This document shows, in pieces, positions 35,209 to 44,886 of a stretch of DNA of 64,000 bases. Origin of the DNA: Hydrogenedens sp964549105 (GTDB lineage Bacteria; Hydrogenedentota; Hydrogenedentia; Hydrogenedentales; Hydrogenedentaceae); the NCBI GenBank assembly GCA_964549105.1, contig CAZJTZ010000004.1, forward strand, positions 62,001 through 126,000, read 5' to 3'. The position numbers and the translations under genes were made by a program. The notes under the pieces are model-generated. The model ran no database searches, was not told the origin of the DNA, and worked only from the letters and a program-made list of their open reading frames with translations. Within the stretch, counting starts at the first letter, position 1, and every line of letters begins with the position of its first letter.

Positions 35209-36561
35209 ATGACTAAACGGCTTTTTGGAACAGATGGTGTTCGTGGAGTGGCAAATGTCCATCCCATGACAACCGAAATGGCTCTTAAAATAGGTAGAGC
35301 AGCAGGTACTATTTTCCAATGCGAGGAACGACAGCATACCATCCTGATTGGTAAAGATACCCGTCGTTCTTGTTATATGCTTGAAAATGCGTTGACCGCA
35401 GGCTTATGTTCTGTCGGTGTGCGGGTTTTACTTACGGGACCTCTACCTACACCGGGAGTTTCTTATATTATGCGGAGTTTGCGTTGTGATGGGTCAATCA
35501 TGATTAGTGCCTCGCACAATCCTTATTACGATAATGGGATAAAAATTTTTGGTCCAGATGGTTATAAAATACCTGATGAAGTAGAGGATGAGATAGAACG
35601 ATTAATTCAAACAGGTGAAGTAGACCGACTTAGACCTACAGGAGAGAATATTGGAACGGCGAAGCGTATAGATGATGCTGTGGGAAGGTATATCGAATTT
35701 GTAAAGGCAACCTTTCCCAAAGGTATGCGTTTGGATGGTTTGCGAATCGTGGTGGATTGTGCCAACGGTGCTATGTATCGAGTAGGTCCGGAGACTTTGT
35801 CTGAGTTGGGTGCTATTGTTATACCTATTGCAAATGAACCCAATGGGATTAATATTAATGAACATTGTGGTTCGGTATATCCAGAAGAGATGCGAGCGCA
35901 AGTAATACGCGAAAAGGCAGATGTGGGAATTGCCTTTGATGGCGATGGCGATAGATTGGTTGTGGCAGATGCACAGGGCAGACTCTTAGATGGTAATGCT
36001 ATTCTTGCTATTCTGGGTATGGATTACTTACAACGCGGGGTCCTGGAAAATCAAACATTGGTTACTACTGTGATGGCAAATGCAGGATTGGAACGAGCCC
36101 TGGAACCTCTCGGGGGAAAAGTCATTAGAACAGGAGTTGGCGATAGAACGGTTTCGGAGACTTTGAAGAAAGTAGGCTCTAATCTTGGAGGTGAACCATC
36201 AGGACATATCATTTTATTGGACTATAATGTAACGGGAGATGCTATGATTGCGGCATTGCAAGTTTTAGCCAATATGGTTAGAGCGGACCAACCTCTTTCA
36301 GAGTTAGGGAAAATTTATCAGCCTTTGCCAGAACAACACGGGAAAGTCCCTTATGAAGGGAAAGTGAGACTATCCGAACAGAAATTGAACCAGATAGCAA
36401 GTGAAACAGAGAAAGAATTAAATGGAGAAGGTAAGGTCGTTATTCGTTATTCAGGGACAGAGCCTGTTGTCCGTATTATGGTCCAGCATTCAGAACTGAG
36501 GAAGGCGGAAATTTACTGCCGAAAATTGGTAGAGCAAATTGCAGTATTGTTAAAATCTTAA
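35209..36561 (+). CDS. glmM: Phosphoglucosamine mutase
   Basis: 450 residues from the ATG at 35209 (MTKRLFGTDGVRG), the typical GlmM beginning; the frame is open 8 codons further up inside folP. AGGA from the folP end serves as ribosome site. Active-site Ser in MISASHNPYYDNGIKIFG, metal loop AFDGDGDR, sugar loop GGEPSGH, phosphate loop RYSGTEP. It isomerises glucosamine-6-phosphate to glucosamine-1-phosphate for peptidoglycan and lipid A precursors. Confidence 0.97.
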   Translation: MTKRLFGTDGVRGVANVHPMTTEMALKIGRAAGTIFQCEERQHTILIGKDTRRSCYMLENALTAGLCSVGVRVLLTGPLPTPGVSYIMRSLRCDGSIMISASHNPYYDNGIKIFGPDGYKIPDEVEDEIERLIQTGEVDRLRPTGENIGTAKRIDDAVGRYIEFVKATFPKGMRLDGLRIVVDCANGAMYRVGPETLSELGAIVIPIANEPNGININEHCGSVYPEEMRAQVIREKADVGIAFDGDGDRLVVADAQGRLLDGNAILAILGMDYLQRGVLENQTLVTTVMANAGLERALEPLGGKVIRTGVGDRTVSETLKKVGSNLGGEPSGHIILLDYNVTGDAMIAALQVLANMVRADQPLSELGKIYQPLPEQHGKVPYEGKVRLSEQKLNQIASETEKELNGEGKVVIRYSGTEPVVRIMVQHSELRKAEIYCRKLVEQIAVLLKS

Positions 36562-36582
36562 TTATATTTGGAGGTATGTAGG

Positions 36583-37308
36583 ATGATAGAACTTGGAGTA
36601 AATATAGACCATGTTGCTACCCTGCGAGAAGCAAGGAAAGGGAAAGCCCCAGATGTTATAACTGCCGCCAAGATATGTGAGATAGCGGGTGCTCACCAGA
36701 TTACAGTTCATCTGAGACAGGACCGAAGGCATATTCAGGATAGAGATGTAGAAAATCTTAAAGCAGTTTTGCTTGTCCGCCTGAACCTTGAAATGGCAGC
36801 CGTGCCGGAAATTATAGAGATAGCCCATCAGATTGTCCCATCTTCCGTTTGCCTCGTTCCAGAAAATAGGCAAGAAATTACGACGGAAGGGGGGTTGGAT
36901 GTTGCGGGACAGGAGAAAGGGTTAAGAGAGGTTGTGGAAGGGATGCACAAAAAAGGGATTAAAGTCAGTATGTTTATTGACCCTGAACCAGAACAAATTC
37001 GTGCCAGTGCGAATATCGGTGCGGATAGTGTGGAATTGCATACAGGGGCTTACGCTAATGCCACTGGAGCACAAGTTTATAAAGAGTTAGAACGATTGTG
37101 TGAAGCAAGTAAAATAGCAACACAATTGGGATTGGCTTTTCATGCGGGTCATGGATTGACAGTGCGGAACCTCGAGCCTGTAGCAAAAATTCCTGGTTTA
37201 AGAGAGGTGAATATTGGACATGACATTATAGCCCGTTCCATTTTTATAGGATTGGATGCCGCAGTAAAGGAAATATTGGCGGTGTTGGAGAAGGTTAATT
37301 ATAAGTGA
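36583..37308 (+). CDS. pdxJ: Pyridoxine 5'-phosphate synthase
   Basis: 241 residues from ATG 36583 with GGAGG 8 bases upstream. MIELGVNIDHVATLREARKG is the PdxJ N-terminal signature. HLRQDRRHIQDRDV (catalytic His/Arg region), CLVPENRQEITTEGG, ADSVELHTGAYA and FHAGHGLTVRNL follow. It condenses 1-deoxyxylulose-5-phosphate with 3-amino-1-hydroxyacetone phosphate to pyridoxine phosphate. Its stop overlaps the start of the glycosyltransferase gene. Confidence 0.97.
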   Translation: MIELGVNIDHVATLREARKGKAPDVITAAKICEIAGAHQITVHLRQDRRHIQDRDVENLKAVLLVRLNLEMAAVPEIIEIAHQIVPSSVCLVPENRQEITTEGGLDVAGQEKGLREVVEGMHKKGIKVSMFIDPEPEQIRASANIGADSVELHTGAYANATGAQVYKELERLCEASKIATQLGLAFHAGHGLTVRNLEPVAKIPGLREVNIGHDIIARSIFIGLDAAVKEILAVLEKVNYK

Positions 37309-38462
37309 TGGAATCAAAAGGAAAAATAACTCTTTTAAATGTTTTACATGAGCCATTTGATAAAAGGATGTATTATAAATTAGCGAGTAGTTTCATTAAG
37401 GAGGGGTATGAAGTTTGCTCAATTTGTCCTTATGCCGATGAATCTGTTCTGGAAAGCGATATAGGGGTTCGGTTTATTACATTTTCTCGTAAGAAAGGTT
37501 GGTGGAATCGAATAAAGTCAGTATATACGCTTTTTAAGTTGGGGAAAGGAGTTCCTACGGATGTTTATATAGCCCCAGAGCCTGAATCATGGGTTTCTGC
37601 TCTTATGATTAAATTATTCAAAGGGGGTAAAGTGGTATTTGATATGCACGAACATAATCCGAATAAAATGGCTCAATTTTTCCCCAAGTTTTTGCATAAG
37701 CCCATTGAATATATAACATTGAAGGTAATGAGATTATTTGCACGGTTCACTGACTTAATAATTTTGACTCGCGAAAGTTTTGAACCTTTATGGAAAGGAA
37801 TCTCTACGCCTCGTATTACCGTGCTTAATACAAACCATTTGCAACCTATTTGCTCTGATATACCACAATCATTGTTAGAAAAATATGCAAATATTCCCAC
37901 AATTATTCATCAAGGGGTTTTTGGCACGATTCGTGGCTCTTACCAATTATTAGAAGCAATGGAAATAGCGGTAAAAGAGATACCGTCTTTATGTTGCATT
38001 ATTCTTGGTGAGTATATCTATGGAAGTGAGGAAGAATATCGGAAAGCAATTCATGATAAGAAATTAGACGAACATATACATTTACTAGGTGTTGTGCCGT
38101 TTGAAGAAGTTCCTAAATACATACGGGTTTCAAAGATTGGGCTAATCCTTTTTCAGCCTGGTTTCTCAAATCACACATTAGCAATGCCTCATAAATTATT
38201 CGATTATATGCGTGAAGAAGTTCCTGTCATTGTTCCCGATTTTGCAATTGAAGTGGCTAAAATTGTTAAGGAAAGCGAATGTGGCTTGTGTATAGATGTA
38301 ACCAGTCCGAAAACCATTGCTGATGCAATTGTTTCCTTACTCCGTAATCCTGAAGAGGCAAATCGTTTAGGAAAAAATGGGCGAAAAGCAGTTGAAATCA
38401 GGTATAATTGGCAAAAAGAAGAACAAGTTTTATTGGATGCTGTAAATCGGCTTCTATCATAG
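37305..38462 (+). CDS. GT4-type glycosyltransferase
   Basis: 385 residues from GTG 37305 (or ATG 37308, the stop/start overlap with pdxJ). GT-B fold: VVFDMHEHNP in the N-terminal half and, in the C-terminal half, IIHQGVFGTIRGSYQLLEAM, IILGEYIYGS, VVPFEEVPKYIRVSKIGLIL and MPHKLFDYMREEVPVIV, where the usual E-x7-E is partly retained (KLFDYM). It probably transfers a nucleotide-activated sugar to a lipid or polysaccharide acceptor. The neighbours (LepB, LpxH-like) suggest an envelope role. Confidence 0.85.
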   Translation: MMESKGKITLLNVLHEPFDKRMYYKLASSFIKEGYEVCSICPYADESVLESDIGVRFITFSRKKGWWNRIKSVYTLFKLGKGVPTDVYIAPEPESWVSALMIKLFKGGKVVFDMHEHNPNKMAQFFPKFLHKPIEYITLKVMRLFARFTDLIILTRESFEPLWKGISTPRITVLNTNHLQPICSDIPQSLLEKYANIPTIIHQGVFGTIRGSYQLLEAMEIAVKEIPSLCCIILGEYIYGSEEEYRKAIHDKKLDEHIHLLGVVPFEEVPKYIRVSKIGLILFQPGFSNHTLAMPHKLFDYMREEVPVIVPDFAIEVAKIVKESECGLCIDVTSPKTIADAIVSLLRNPEEANRLGKNGRKAVEIRYNWQKEEQVLLDAVNRLLS

Positions 38463-38508
38463 AGATACTTGATAAGTTTGTTTTTTTTGGAAATACAAAG
38501 GTAATTTT

Positions 38509-39141
38509 ATGCGTTTAAAATTTGACATACATACACATACAAATGCTTATTCATCATGTAGTTTAATGGAACCTAAAGAATTAGTAGAAAGTGCCATAAT
38601 GGCTGGTTTAGATGGAGTAGTTATAACAGAACATCATTACCAATGGACAGATAAAGAGATAGAAGAATTGAAGCAAAAAGTTTCTACCAATGGTTTAATT
38701 ATATTGCCAGGTGCTGAAATAACTACCGATGCAGGAGATATACTTGTTTATGGCTTGCCCAATAGTACTATTTCAGGGTGGGAAAGAGGTATTTCAGCAG
38801 AGGAGGTAGTTTCTGAGGTAGAGAAAAGAAGCGCATTTTGTATATCAGCACATCCGACACGAAGGTATCATCATTTTGACCATCGCTTGGAAACATTGTC
38901 TATACCTGCAATGGAAGTAATGAGTGTGAATATGAACATGGAAGAACAAGAACAGGCAAAGACCTGGGCGAAGAAGTTGAGTCGAGTTCAAGTTTGTGCC
39001 AGTGATGCTCATCAGGCTTCTTGTGTGGGTAAGTATTGGATAGAGGTTGAGTCCGAAAATCCTAATCAGAAAGGTTTTTTATTAGCATTAAAAGAAAAGC
39101 GTTTTCACATGGGTTCGCAGTTTTTAAAAGTGTGGAATTAA
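38509..39141 (+). CDS. PHP-domain metal-dependent phosphoesterase
   Basis: 210 residues. Metal-binding motifs of the PHP family are FDIHTHTNAYSSCS at the N-terminus, VITEHHYQW, CISAHPTRRYHHFD and CASDAHQASC near the C-terminus. Related small PHP proteins are phosphatases or nucleotide phosphoesterases of largely unknown substrate. It lies 46 bp after the glycosyltransferase and 7 bp before lepB. Confidence 0.85.
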   Translation: MRLKFDIHTHTNAYSSCSLMEPKELVESAIMAGLDGVVITEHHYQWTDKEIEELKQKVSTNGLIILPGAEITTDAGDILVYGLPNSTISGWERGISAEEVVSEVEKRSAFCISAHPTRRYHHFDHRLETLSIPAMEVMSVNMNMEEQEQAKTWAKKLSRVQVCASDAHQASCVGKYWIEVESENPNQKGFLLALKEKRFHMGSQFLKVWN

Positions 39142-39148
39142 TAATTCG

Positions 39149-39820
39149 ATGAGTTACGAAACAGAAAAATTAAACAACAATCAGAATTTGCACGAGACAG
39201 CAGAGGACAAAAAAATCTCTTTGCTGAGTGAAGTATTCTCTTTTATTAAAATACTAATTCTATGTCTTTTTTGTGTTTGGTTTATTCATTCATTTATTGT
39301 TGAAGGATATGAGGTCTGGGGTCCTTCTATGATGGAGACATTAAACGAAGGTGACCGTATTCTCGTATTTAAATTGCCATGTGTTTTAAGAAGGTTTTCA
39401 TTTTTACCAGAACGATGGAGGATACATGAAGGCGACATCATTGTTTTTGAGGGGGTAAAGGAAGATGACAGGCGGTATGTGAAGCGCGTGATTTCAATGG
39501 TCCCTTCAGATTTTTCAGATAAAGCAGTAGTTAACGCGTCAAATAATGTATCTCAAGATGTTCTGCAGAAAAAAGTTGAGTATTCAAGAGATAGAGTTTA
39601 TATTAATAACCATTTGCTTGATGAACCATATCTTGATTCTAAATTAAAGAATTCTAATGATGAAGACCTTGTTTTCTTACGCCCGGGAGAGTGTTATGTC
39701 CTGGGGGATAATCGTAAGATTAGTAAAGATAGTCGTTTTTTTGGTCCAATAACTGAAGACCAAATTGTAGGGAAAGTAGTATTTCGTTTTTGGCCACTGA
39801 ATAAGATGGGTTGGTTGTGA
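39149..39820 (+). CDS. lepB: Signal peptidase I
   Basis: 223 residues with one N-terminal membrane helix (about 30-50). Catalytic Ser in WGPSMMETLNEGDRIL (about 61) and Lys in DRRYVKRVISM (about 111). Later conserved boxes are DEPYLDS and CYVLGDNRKISKDSRFFGPI. It cleaves signal peptides of exported proteins, which would include the secreted proteins in this window. It overlaps the lpxH-like gene by 4 bp (GTGA). Confidence 0.95.
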   Translation: MSYETEKLNNNQNLHETAEDKKISLLSEVFSFIKILILCLFCVWFIHSFIVEGYEVWGPSMMETLNEGDRILVFKLPCVLRRFSFLPERWRIHEGDIIVFEGVKEDDRRYVKRVISMVPSDFSDKAVVNASNNVSQDVLQKKVEYSRDRVYINNHLLDEPYLDSKLKNSNDEDLVFLRPGECYVLGDNRKISKDSRFFGPITEDQIVGKVVFRFWPLNKMGWL

Positions 39821-40566
39821 AATTTGACTTAATTCTATCAGATATTCATTTGAAAGTTGGGGAATCACACTCTTTCCGTCGTAAGGAATTTGAAGATTTT
39901 TTAAGAAGCCTAAAACAAAATCCACCTCGTAAAATTGTGTGCCTGGGTGATATTTTTGATTTCTGGTTTGAATATAAACATGTACTCTTTTCTGGATATT
40001 TTGATATTTTGAATGCTTTTTATGAACTTTATCGTGATGGGGTTTCTTTATTCTTTATTGGTGGGAATCATGATTTTTGGGCAGGGAAAACATTAGAGCA
40101 AGTAGGTTTTCATATTTTAAGTTCAGGTGATACTCTGGACTTTGATGGCTACAAAATGATGCTTATTCACGGTGATGGTCTGAATAAGTCAGACTGGGGC
40201 TATCGTTTTTTTAAGACTATTTCAAGAAATAGTATCTTGATTCATGCCTTTCGATTGTTGCATCCCGATTGGGCGATGGGGTTAGCACAACTTTTGAGTA
40301 AAGGGAGTCGTGAAATGCAAAAAGGAAATGCTAATCACCACCGTGAAGCAGAAGCGATAAAATCTTATGCAATGGAGATATTACAGCAATCCGATTGTGA
40401 TGGAGTTATAGCAGGACACTGCCATCAGCCTGAATGTTCTTTACTGCAAATAGGGAATCGCCAATGTTGGTATATAAATTCCGGAGATTGGATTGAGCAT
40501 AAAACTTTTGTCAAATGGGATGGCGAAAAATTTTACCTTTGTAATTGGGGTGTAGATAGCCTTTAA
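39817..40566 (+). CDS. lpxH: UDP-2,3-diacylglucosamine hydrolase-like metallophosphoesterase
   Basis: 249 residues from GTG 39817. Calcineurin-type ligands: LILSDIHLKVGE, CLGDIFDFWFEY, FIGGNHDFW, LIHGDGLNKSD and AGHCHQPE, with YINSGDW near the end. The order and FDFW/GNHDFW wording are those of LpxH, which removes UMP from UDP-diacylglucosamine in lipid A synthesis. LpxG/LpxH-like paralogs of other function exist, so the symbol is probable rather than certain. It is the end of the operon from ftsH or folP onward. Confidence 0.8.
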   Translation: MKFDLILSDIHLKVGESHSFRRKEFEDFLRSLKQNPPRKIVCLGDIFDFWFEYKHVLFSGYFDILNAFYELYRDGVSLFFIGGNHDFWAGKTLEQVGFHILSSGDTLDFDGYKMMLIHGDGLNKSDWGYRFFKTISRNSILIHAFRLLHPDWAMGLAQLLSKGSREMQKGNANHHREAEAIKSYAMEILQQSDCDGVIAGHCHQPECSLLQIGNRQCWYINSGDWIEHKTFVKWDGEKFYLCNWGVDSL

Positions 40567-40614
40567 TTCCTGTAATCTAGATAAACAGAAGATATTTTAA
40601 TTGTGCAAAGTTTT

Positions 40615-43593
40615 TTAATCATTTGTTTTTTTCTTAAAGCCTACACTTTTGGGACCTGGTATGGGAGTTGTTTGGATAGGTATGGGCTTGGGCTGTTCCT
40701 GTGTAGTTTTTACCTCTTGTTGGGATAAGTCTTCTGTATTCTGTGGAGGAATAATCTTTGGTGTTTCTTGGGGTCTGGGTGTAGAAACGATGTTAGAAGG
40801 AACAGGGATTTTTGTGGCAGGAACAGGAGAAGTCATTGCTTTTTGATTCTGTCGTGCTTTTAGCATTTCTTCAATACATTCGCCAATCTCAATACGCTTG
40901 GAAAGAAGCAAATCAGGATTTCTTGAAAAGTTGATAAGGTCAGGACAGAATTCTTTGAAATCATATATTTTTTCTGCTCTTTGTAAAAGTTCAGGATTAC
41001 GGCCACTATCTTTAAGTTCTTTTAATAATTGATAAAAGATATTGAGGTAATCATAATCTTCAATGCCATCACGAATAATTTCCCAACGAATGGAGTTGAT
41101 AGGTCCCTCTGCACCTGGATATACAAGGAATCCATCGCCATTGGTGGGTATTACATCAAGAGGGCATGCTTCTGGATTTTTTTCTTTGGAATAGTTAATA
41201 CACCAGTAGTGCATTCCTTTAATTCCTAACATCCATGTTTGCCAGAAAAGGATTCGATGTTCCATGCCTGCGAAGTCTAAGAAAAAATTGGCATAAGGGC
41301 GAGGAGGTGCATGATTTACACACCACCAGATTTCTTTACCTTTCTGAATTTGTTCTAAGATATATTTGTTGTAAGGTGTATCCATTACTGGACTGTGGAT
41401 ACACCATATATCTACATTTTCCGGCAGTATGGGATTTAAGCCGCGTATAGTTATCATAAGAGGGAGTTCAGGAGCCAAGAGTTTCCATTGGGTTATAAGA
41501 TTGACTAAAGTCTCTTTATCCTTCTCTTCTGGAAATTCCCAGAGAGGGACATATACATATTTCAAAAGGTTATTTTTTTGAAGAAATGAATAAAGGACTT
41601 TCAATTGTTCAGGTTGTTCTATCAATTTGGGTGGAATTGTAAAACTAATGATACCTTCCTTCTGTAATCTTTGTATTTTGGGTAATATGTTGGATAATTC
41701 TTGTTCATAGTTTGGCGTTTGCGGAAGGGGAAGTTGTGTAAGTTCTCGTAGTGTAACACGGTGTTCAATGGCATTTTCTAAATATAGGGACGCAGTAGCA
41801 GAGGCATCAGGTTTTTTTCCGGAGAGGATTTGGGCACTTTTCAAAGCATTTTCCCAGGAAAAGCCGAACTCTGTTTTCAAGGTAGGTGCATCCGGTAAAG
41901 CAAATTCAAATACTCGTATATTTAGTTCTATTTCAATTGGGTCAAAGTGGCTACCTTGTAGTTCTAAAGTTCCTTCATACTCACCGGGAGGTAAACTTTC
42001 GGGGGCGTATAATGTTAACCAAAAAGAGGAGGTCGTTTGTGTCGGAACTTTCAAAGCAGTTGATGGTTTTAGGCTGTCAGGCCAATAACCCGTAGGACCT
42101 TCATAGTAAGAAGGAATAACGACATGGTGATACTTTTCCTCATAAATTGAAATAACATCCTTAGGGAAAGAAACACCTGTTTTTTTGTTCTTTAATTCTG
42201 ATAATAGAATTTGTGCAGAACACATTTCTGTTCCGTTGTTTCGCAGTGCAACCTGAAACGATTCTCTTTCGCGTCGAGCAAGGGAGATGTTAAAAGATGT
42301 TTCGTTTTGTTCAGCCGGTTCAGGGTCATCCTCAGGAAATATTTTAAATAATGAAGATTCTATCCAAACTTTTGTATTTGAATTTTTAAGTAAGAGATTT
42401 CTAATCAATTTTCGAGGCCCTTTATCTAACGCTTTAGGTGCATCAGTCCAGGGAGGGAAAGTCTCTTCGTTTGAAGAAGGTAAATCTTCAGGTTTACCCA
42501 CGATAAATTGTGTATCTATACCTCCATGAGGAGAACCCGTTTCTTTTCCAAGATAATAAGGTTTCCCATTTTGTTCTAATTGAGCCAGAAAATCATACCT
42601 TCCCGGTCCAGGTGCTTTCCATTCATAAGTGCAACGAATAAGCAGATTGGGTTGGAAATCGAATTTTTTTGTGGGTAATCGCCACACTTTTCCGTCGGCG
42701 GCAAGGACACGAGATTGAATTCGCATGTCCTTAAAATCACGGTTAGGTGATAGTAATAGAATTAATTTTCCATCTTCACTATAATCGAGTTGACATGCAA
42801 CTTCTTCAGAGGCAAAATTTACATGACGAAGTCCTCGAACTATAGACAGTTTATAGGTGGTTGACCATGTATCACCAACTTTTAATAAAGTTGGGATGAA
42901 CCAGGATTGAATGCCCTGTTTGTTTTCCTTTGTTTCCCATACAGCCAGAAAGGAATGAAGTATATCTGCATGAAAAAGAAGGCAAACATTTTCAAGGAGT
43001 TCAGGGTCGGTATAGGCAGCCCAGTTACGAGCAGCAAGCAAGTGTCTACTCGAATCCACAGAGATTATCCCTTCTGTAGTAGGTAATTCTAACCGGTCGG
43101 TTTCATTCCATTTACCACCCGGGTTGATAGAATTAGCCACCCAGGGGGCAATCCATTGTGTTTCTGTCCCTTCATTCTTTACATCCAGTTTTATTAAAAG
43201 ACCTGCTTCATTAGGCAACAATTGCATCGTTCGCTTAACTTTTAAGCCTTGAATATTGGGTCCCTCACAATCGTAAGTATATATTATTTTTGTCCCATCG
43301 GGAGCAGCAACAGATTCCCATTGTTCATTAATTTTGCGGTTTGGAACATAAAAACTACCTACTCCAAAACCTTCCTGAAACATTCCCAAAGCCCCAGAAA
43401 TATTATCAGGTGGATTTATCAATCCTAACTGTGAAATCACTCCTTGTTGAGATGGGTCTACTTTTAACCATAAGTATTGATTTTTAATTTCCGTTTCAGT
43501 GGTTAAGTTCTCTGCAAAAATATTTGATAGAGTAAGTAAATATGTTAGAAATAAAAAGTATATGAAGACATGTCTTCTCGCTATAAATGGCAT
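40615..43593 (-). CDS. Large secreted protein with DUF4091 (GH123-like) domain
   Basis: 992 residues with a signal peptide (about 8-27). The N-terminal 400 residues are beta-rich. The part about 540-870 has the features of GH123/DUF4091 proteins: EFALPDAPTLKTEFGFSW, then a long barrel-like region, IWWCVNHAPPRPYANFFLD and, as DUF4091 itself, DGFLVYPGAEGPINSIRWE and IRDGIEDYDYLNIF. The last 70 residues are Pro/Thr/Gln-rich and end in KKKTND. It is likely an extracellular or periplasmic glycan-degrading enzyme; the substrate is unknown. It converges with the lpxH-like gene. Confidence 0.82.
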   Translation of the reverse strand: MPFIARRHVFIYFLFLTYLLTLSNIFAENLTTETEIKNQYLWLKVDPSQQGVISQLGLINPPDNISGALGMFQEGFGVGSFYVPNRKINEQWESVAAPDGTKIIYTYDCEGPNIQGLKVKRTMQLLPNEAGLLIKLDVKNEGTETQWIAPWVANSINPGGKWNETDRLELPTTEGIISVDSSRHLLAARNWAAYTDPELLENVCLLFHADILHSFLAVWETKENKQGIQSWFIPTLLKVGDTWSTTYKLSIVRGLRHVNFASEEVACQLDYSEDGKLILLLSPNRDFKDMRIQSRVLAADGKVWRLPTKKFDFQPNLLIRCTYEWKAPGPGRYDFLAQLEQNGKPYYLGKETGSPHGGIDTQFIVGKPEDLPSSNEETFPPWTDAPKALDKGPRKLIRNLLLKNSNTKVWIESSLFKIFPEDDPEPAEQNETSFNISLARRERESFQVALRNNGTEMCSAQILLSELKNKKTGVSFPKDVISIYEEKYHHVVIPSYYEGPTGYWPDSLKPSTALKVPTQTTSSFWLTLYAPESLPPGEYEGTLELQGSHFDPIEIELNIRVFEFALPDAPTLKTEFGFSWENALKSAQILSGKKPDASATASLYLENAIEHRVTLRELTQLPLPQTPNYEQELSNILPKIQRLQKEGIISFTIPPKLIEQPEQLKVLYSFLQKNNLLKYVYVPLWEFPEEKDKETLVNLITQWKLLAPELPLMITIRGLNPILPENVDIWCIHSPVMDTPYNKYILEQIQKGKEIWWCVNHAPPRPYANFFLDFAGMEHRILFWQTWMLGIKGMHYWCINYSKEKNPEACPLDVIPTNGDGFLVYPGAEGPINSIRWEIIRDGIEDYDYLNIFYQLLKELKDSGRNPELLQRAEKIYDFKEFCPDLINFSRNPDLLLSKRIEIGECIEEMLKARQNQKAMTSPVPATKIPVPSNIVSTPRPQETPKIIPPQNTEDLSQQEVKTTQEQPKPIPIQTTPIPGPKSVGFKKKTND

Positions 43594-43839
43594 GTTTCTA
43601 TCCTATTCTTTCTCCAATTCGTAGGTTTGTATATTTGAAAATATTATATAAAGAATATAAGTATAATGAATTTTTATCCTATATATCATTTTGACTATCT
43701 TTGAAATTGAGGAAAATCCTTATTCGTTTCGATTATAATAAAAGAAAACGGGGTATTATCCTTTAAGAATTTTGTTTTGAGCCATTTGAGAACAGTTTTA
43801 ATTACCGTTTGTTATAGAAATAGGATTGGGAAAATAAGG

Positions 43840-44886
43840 ATGAAAGCATTAAGATTATGTGCGCCGGGCGATATAAGGGTAGAAGATGTCCCCATACCCC
43901 TTCCTCGTGCAGATGAAGTTTTAATAAAAATATCTGCCTGTGGAATTTGTGGTTCGGATATTGCCAGAATATTCGAACATGGAACTTATAAATATCCATT
44001 AACACCGGGTCATGAGTTTTCGGGGACTGTTGAAGATGTTGGGTCAGAAGTAGGTAAAGACTGGATTGGGAAACGAGTAGTTATTTATCCATTAATTCCT
44101 TGTAGACAATGTTCATCCTGTTATTCCGGGTTATATACTCAATGTTTGAACTATGATTATTTAGGTTCACGAAGAGATGGGGGGTTTGCAGAATTTGTCG
44201 TCGTTCCAGGAGATAATATTATCCCGGTGCCTGATGGGGTATCGTTAGAGATGGCGGCATTAACCGAGCCCTGTGCGGTTGCTTTACACGCAGTTCGGAA
44301 GGTGAAGATAAGTCCGGGTGATTCTGTCTTTGTGGTTGGGGCAGGCACAATAGGCATTTTGATTGCTTTGTGGGCTCGAACAGCGGGTGCACAGGTATTT
44401 ATGACAGATATTGTGGTAGATAAACTCCGATTTGCCCGCTCTCTGGGTTTCCTGCATCTTATTGATGCAAAACAAACGATTCCCTCTGAATGGATAAAGC
44501 AGAAGGTTAAAAATGGTGTAGATACAATCTTTGAAGTGACAGGTCATCCTTCAGGATTGGAAACTGCCATAGAAAGTTGTCGTATCTCGGGTAATATAGT
44601 GTTGGTGGGCAATCCTGCTGTGGAGGAGATGAGATTAAAAGCAAAATGTTATGGCTTAATTTTACGAAAAGAATTGTCCATAGTTGGGATATGGAACTCT
44701 CTAATAAATGAATATCCCAAAAATGAATGGCAGGTGGTTTTACAACAATTGAAACAAGAAGAAGACACTTATAAAAAACTTATTACACATCAAGTTTCAA
44801 TAGAAGAATTAAAGAATTTATTGACAGATATGTATCACAGAAAGGTTTTTCCAGTAAAGGCTATGTTTATAAATAAGGAGAAATGA
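43840..44886 (+). CDS. Zinc-dependent medium-chain dehydrogenase (sugar alcohol type), first of two
   Basis: 348 residues from ATG 43840 (MKALRLCAPGDIRVEDVPIP); a frame open upstream adds unlike residues. Catalytic zinc site CGICGSD and GHEFSGTVE. The structural zinc Cys cluster is complete in PCRQCSSCYSGLYTQC. NAD motif VVGAGTIGILIALWA. The sequence resembles galactitol-1-phosphate, sorbitol or threonine dehydrogenases. The stop overlaps the start of the next dehydrogenase by 4 bp (ATGA), so the two are made together. Confidence 0.9.
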   Translation: MKALRLCAPGDIRVEDVPIPLPRADEVLIKISACGICGSDIARIFEHGTYKYPLTPGHEFSGTVEDVGSEVGKDWIGKRVVIYPLIPCRQCSSCYSGLYTQCLNYDYLGSRRDGGFAEFVVVPGDNIIPVPDGVSLEMAALTEPCAVALHAVRKVKISPGDSVFVVGAGTIGILIALWARTAGAQVFMTDIVVDKLRFARSLGFLHLIDAKQTIPSEWIKQKVKNGVDTIFEVTGHPSGLETAIESCRISGNIVLVGNPAVEEMRLKAKCYGLILRKELSIVGIWNSLINEYPKNEWQVVLQQLKQEEDTYKKLITHQVSIEELKNLLTDMYHRKVFPVKAMFINKEK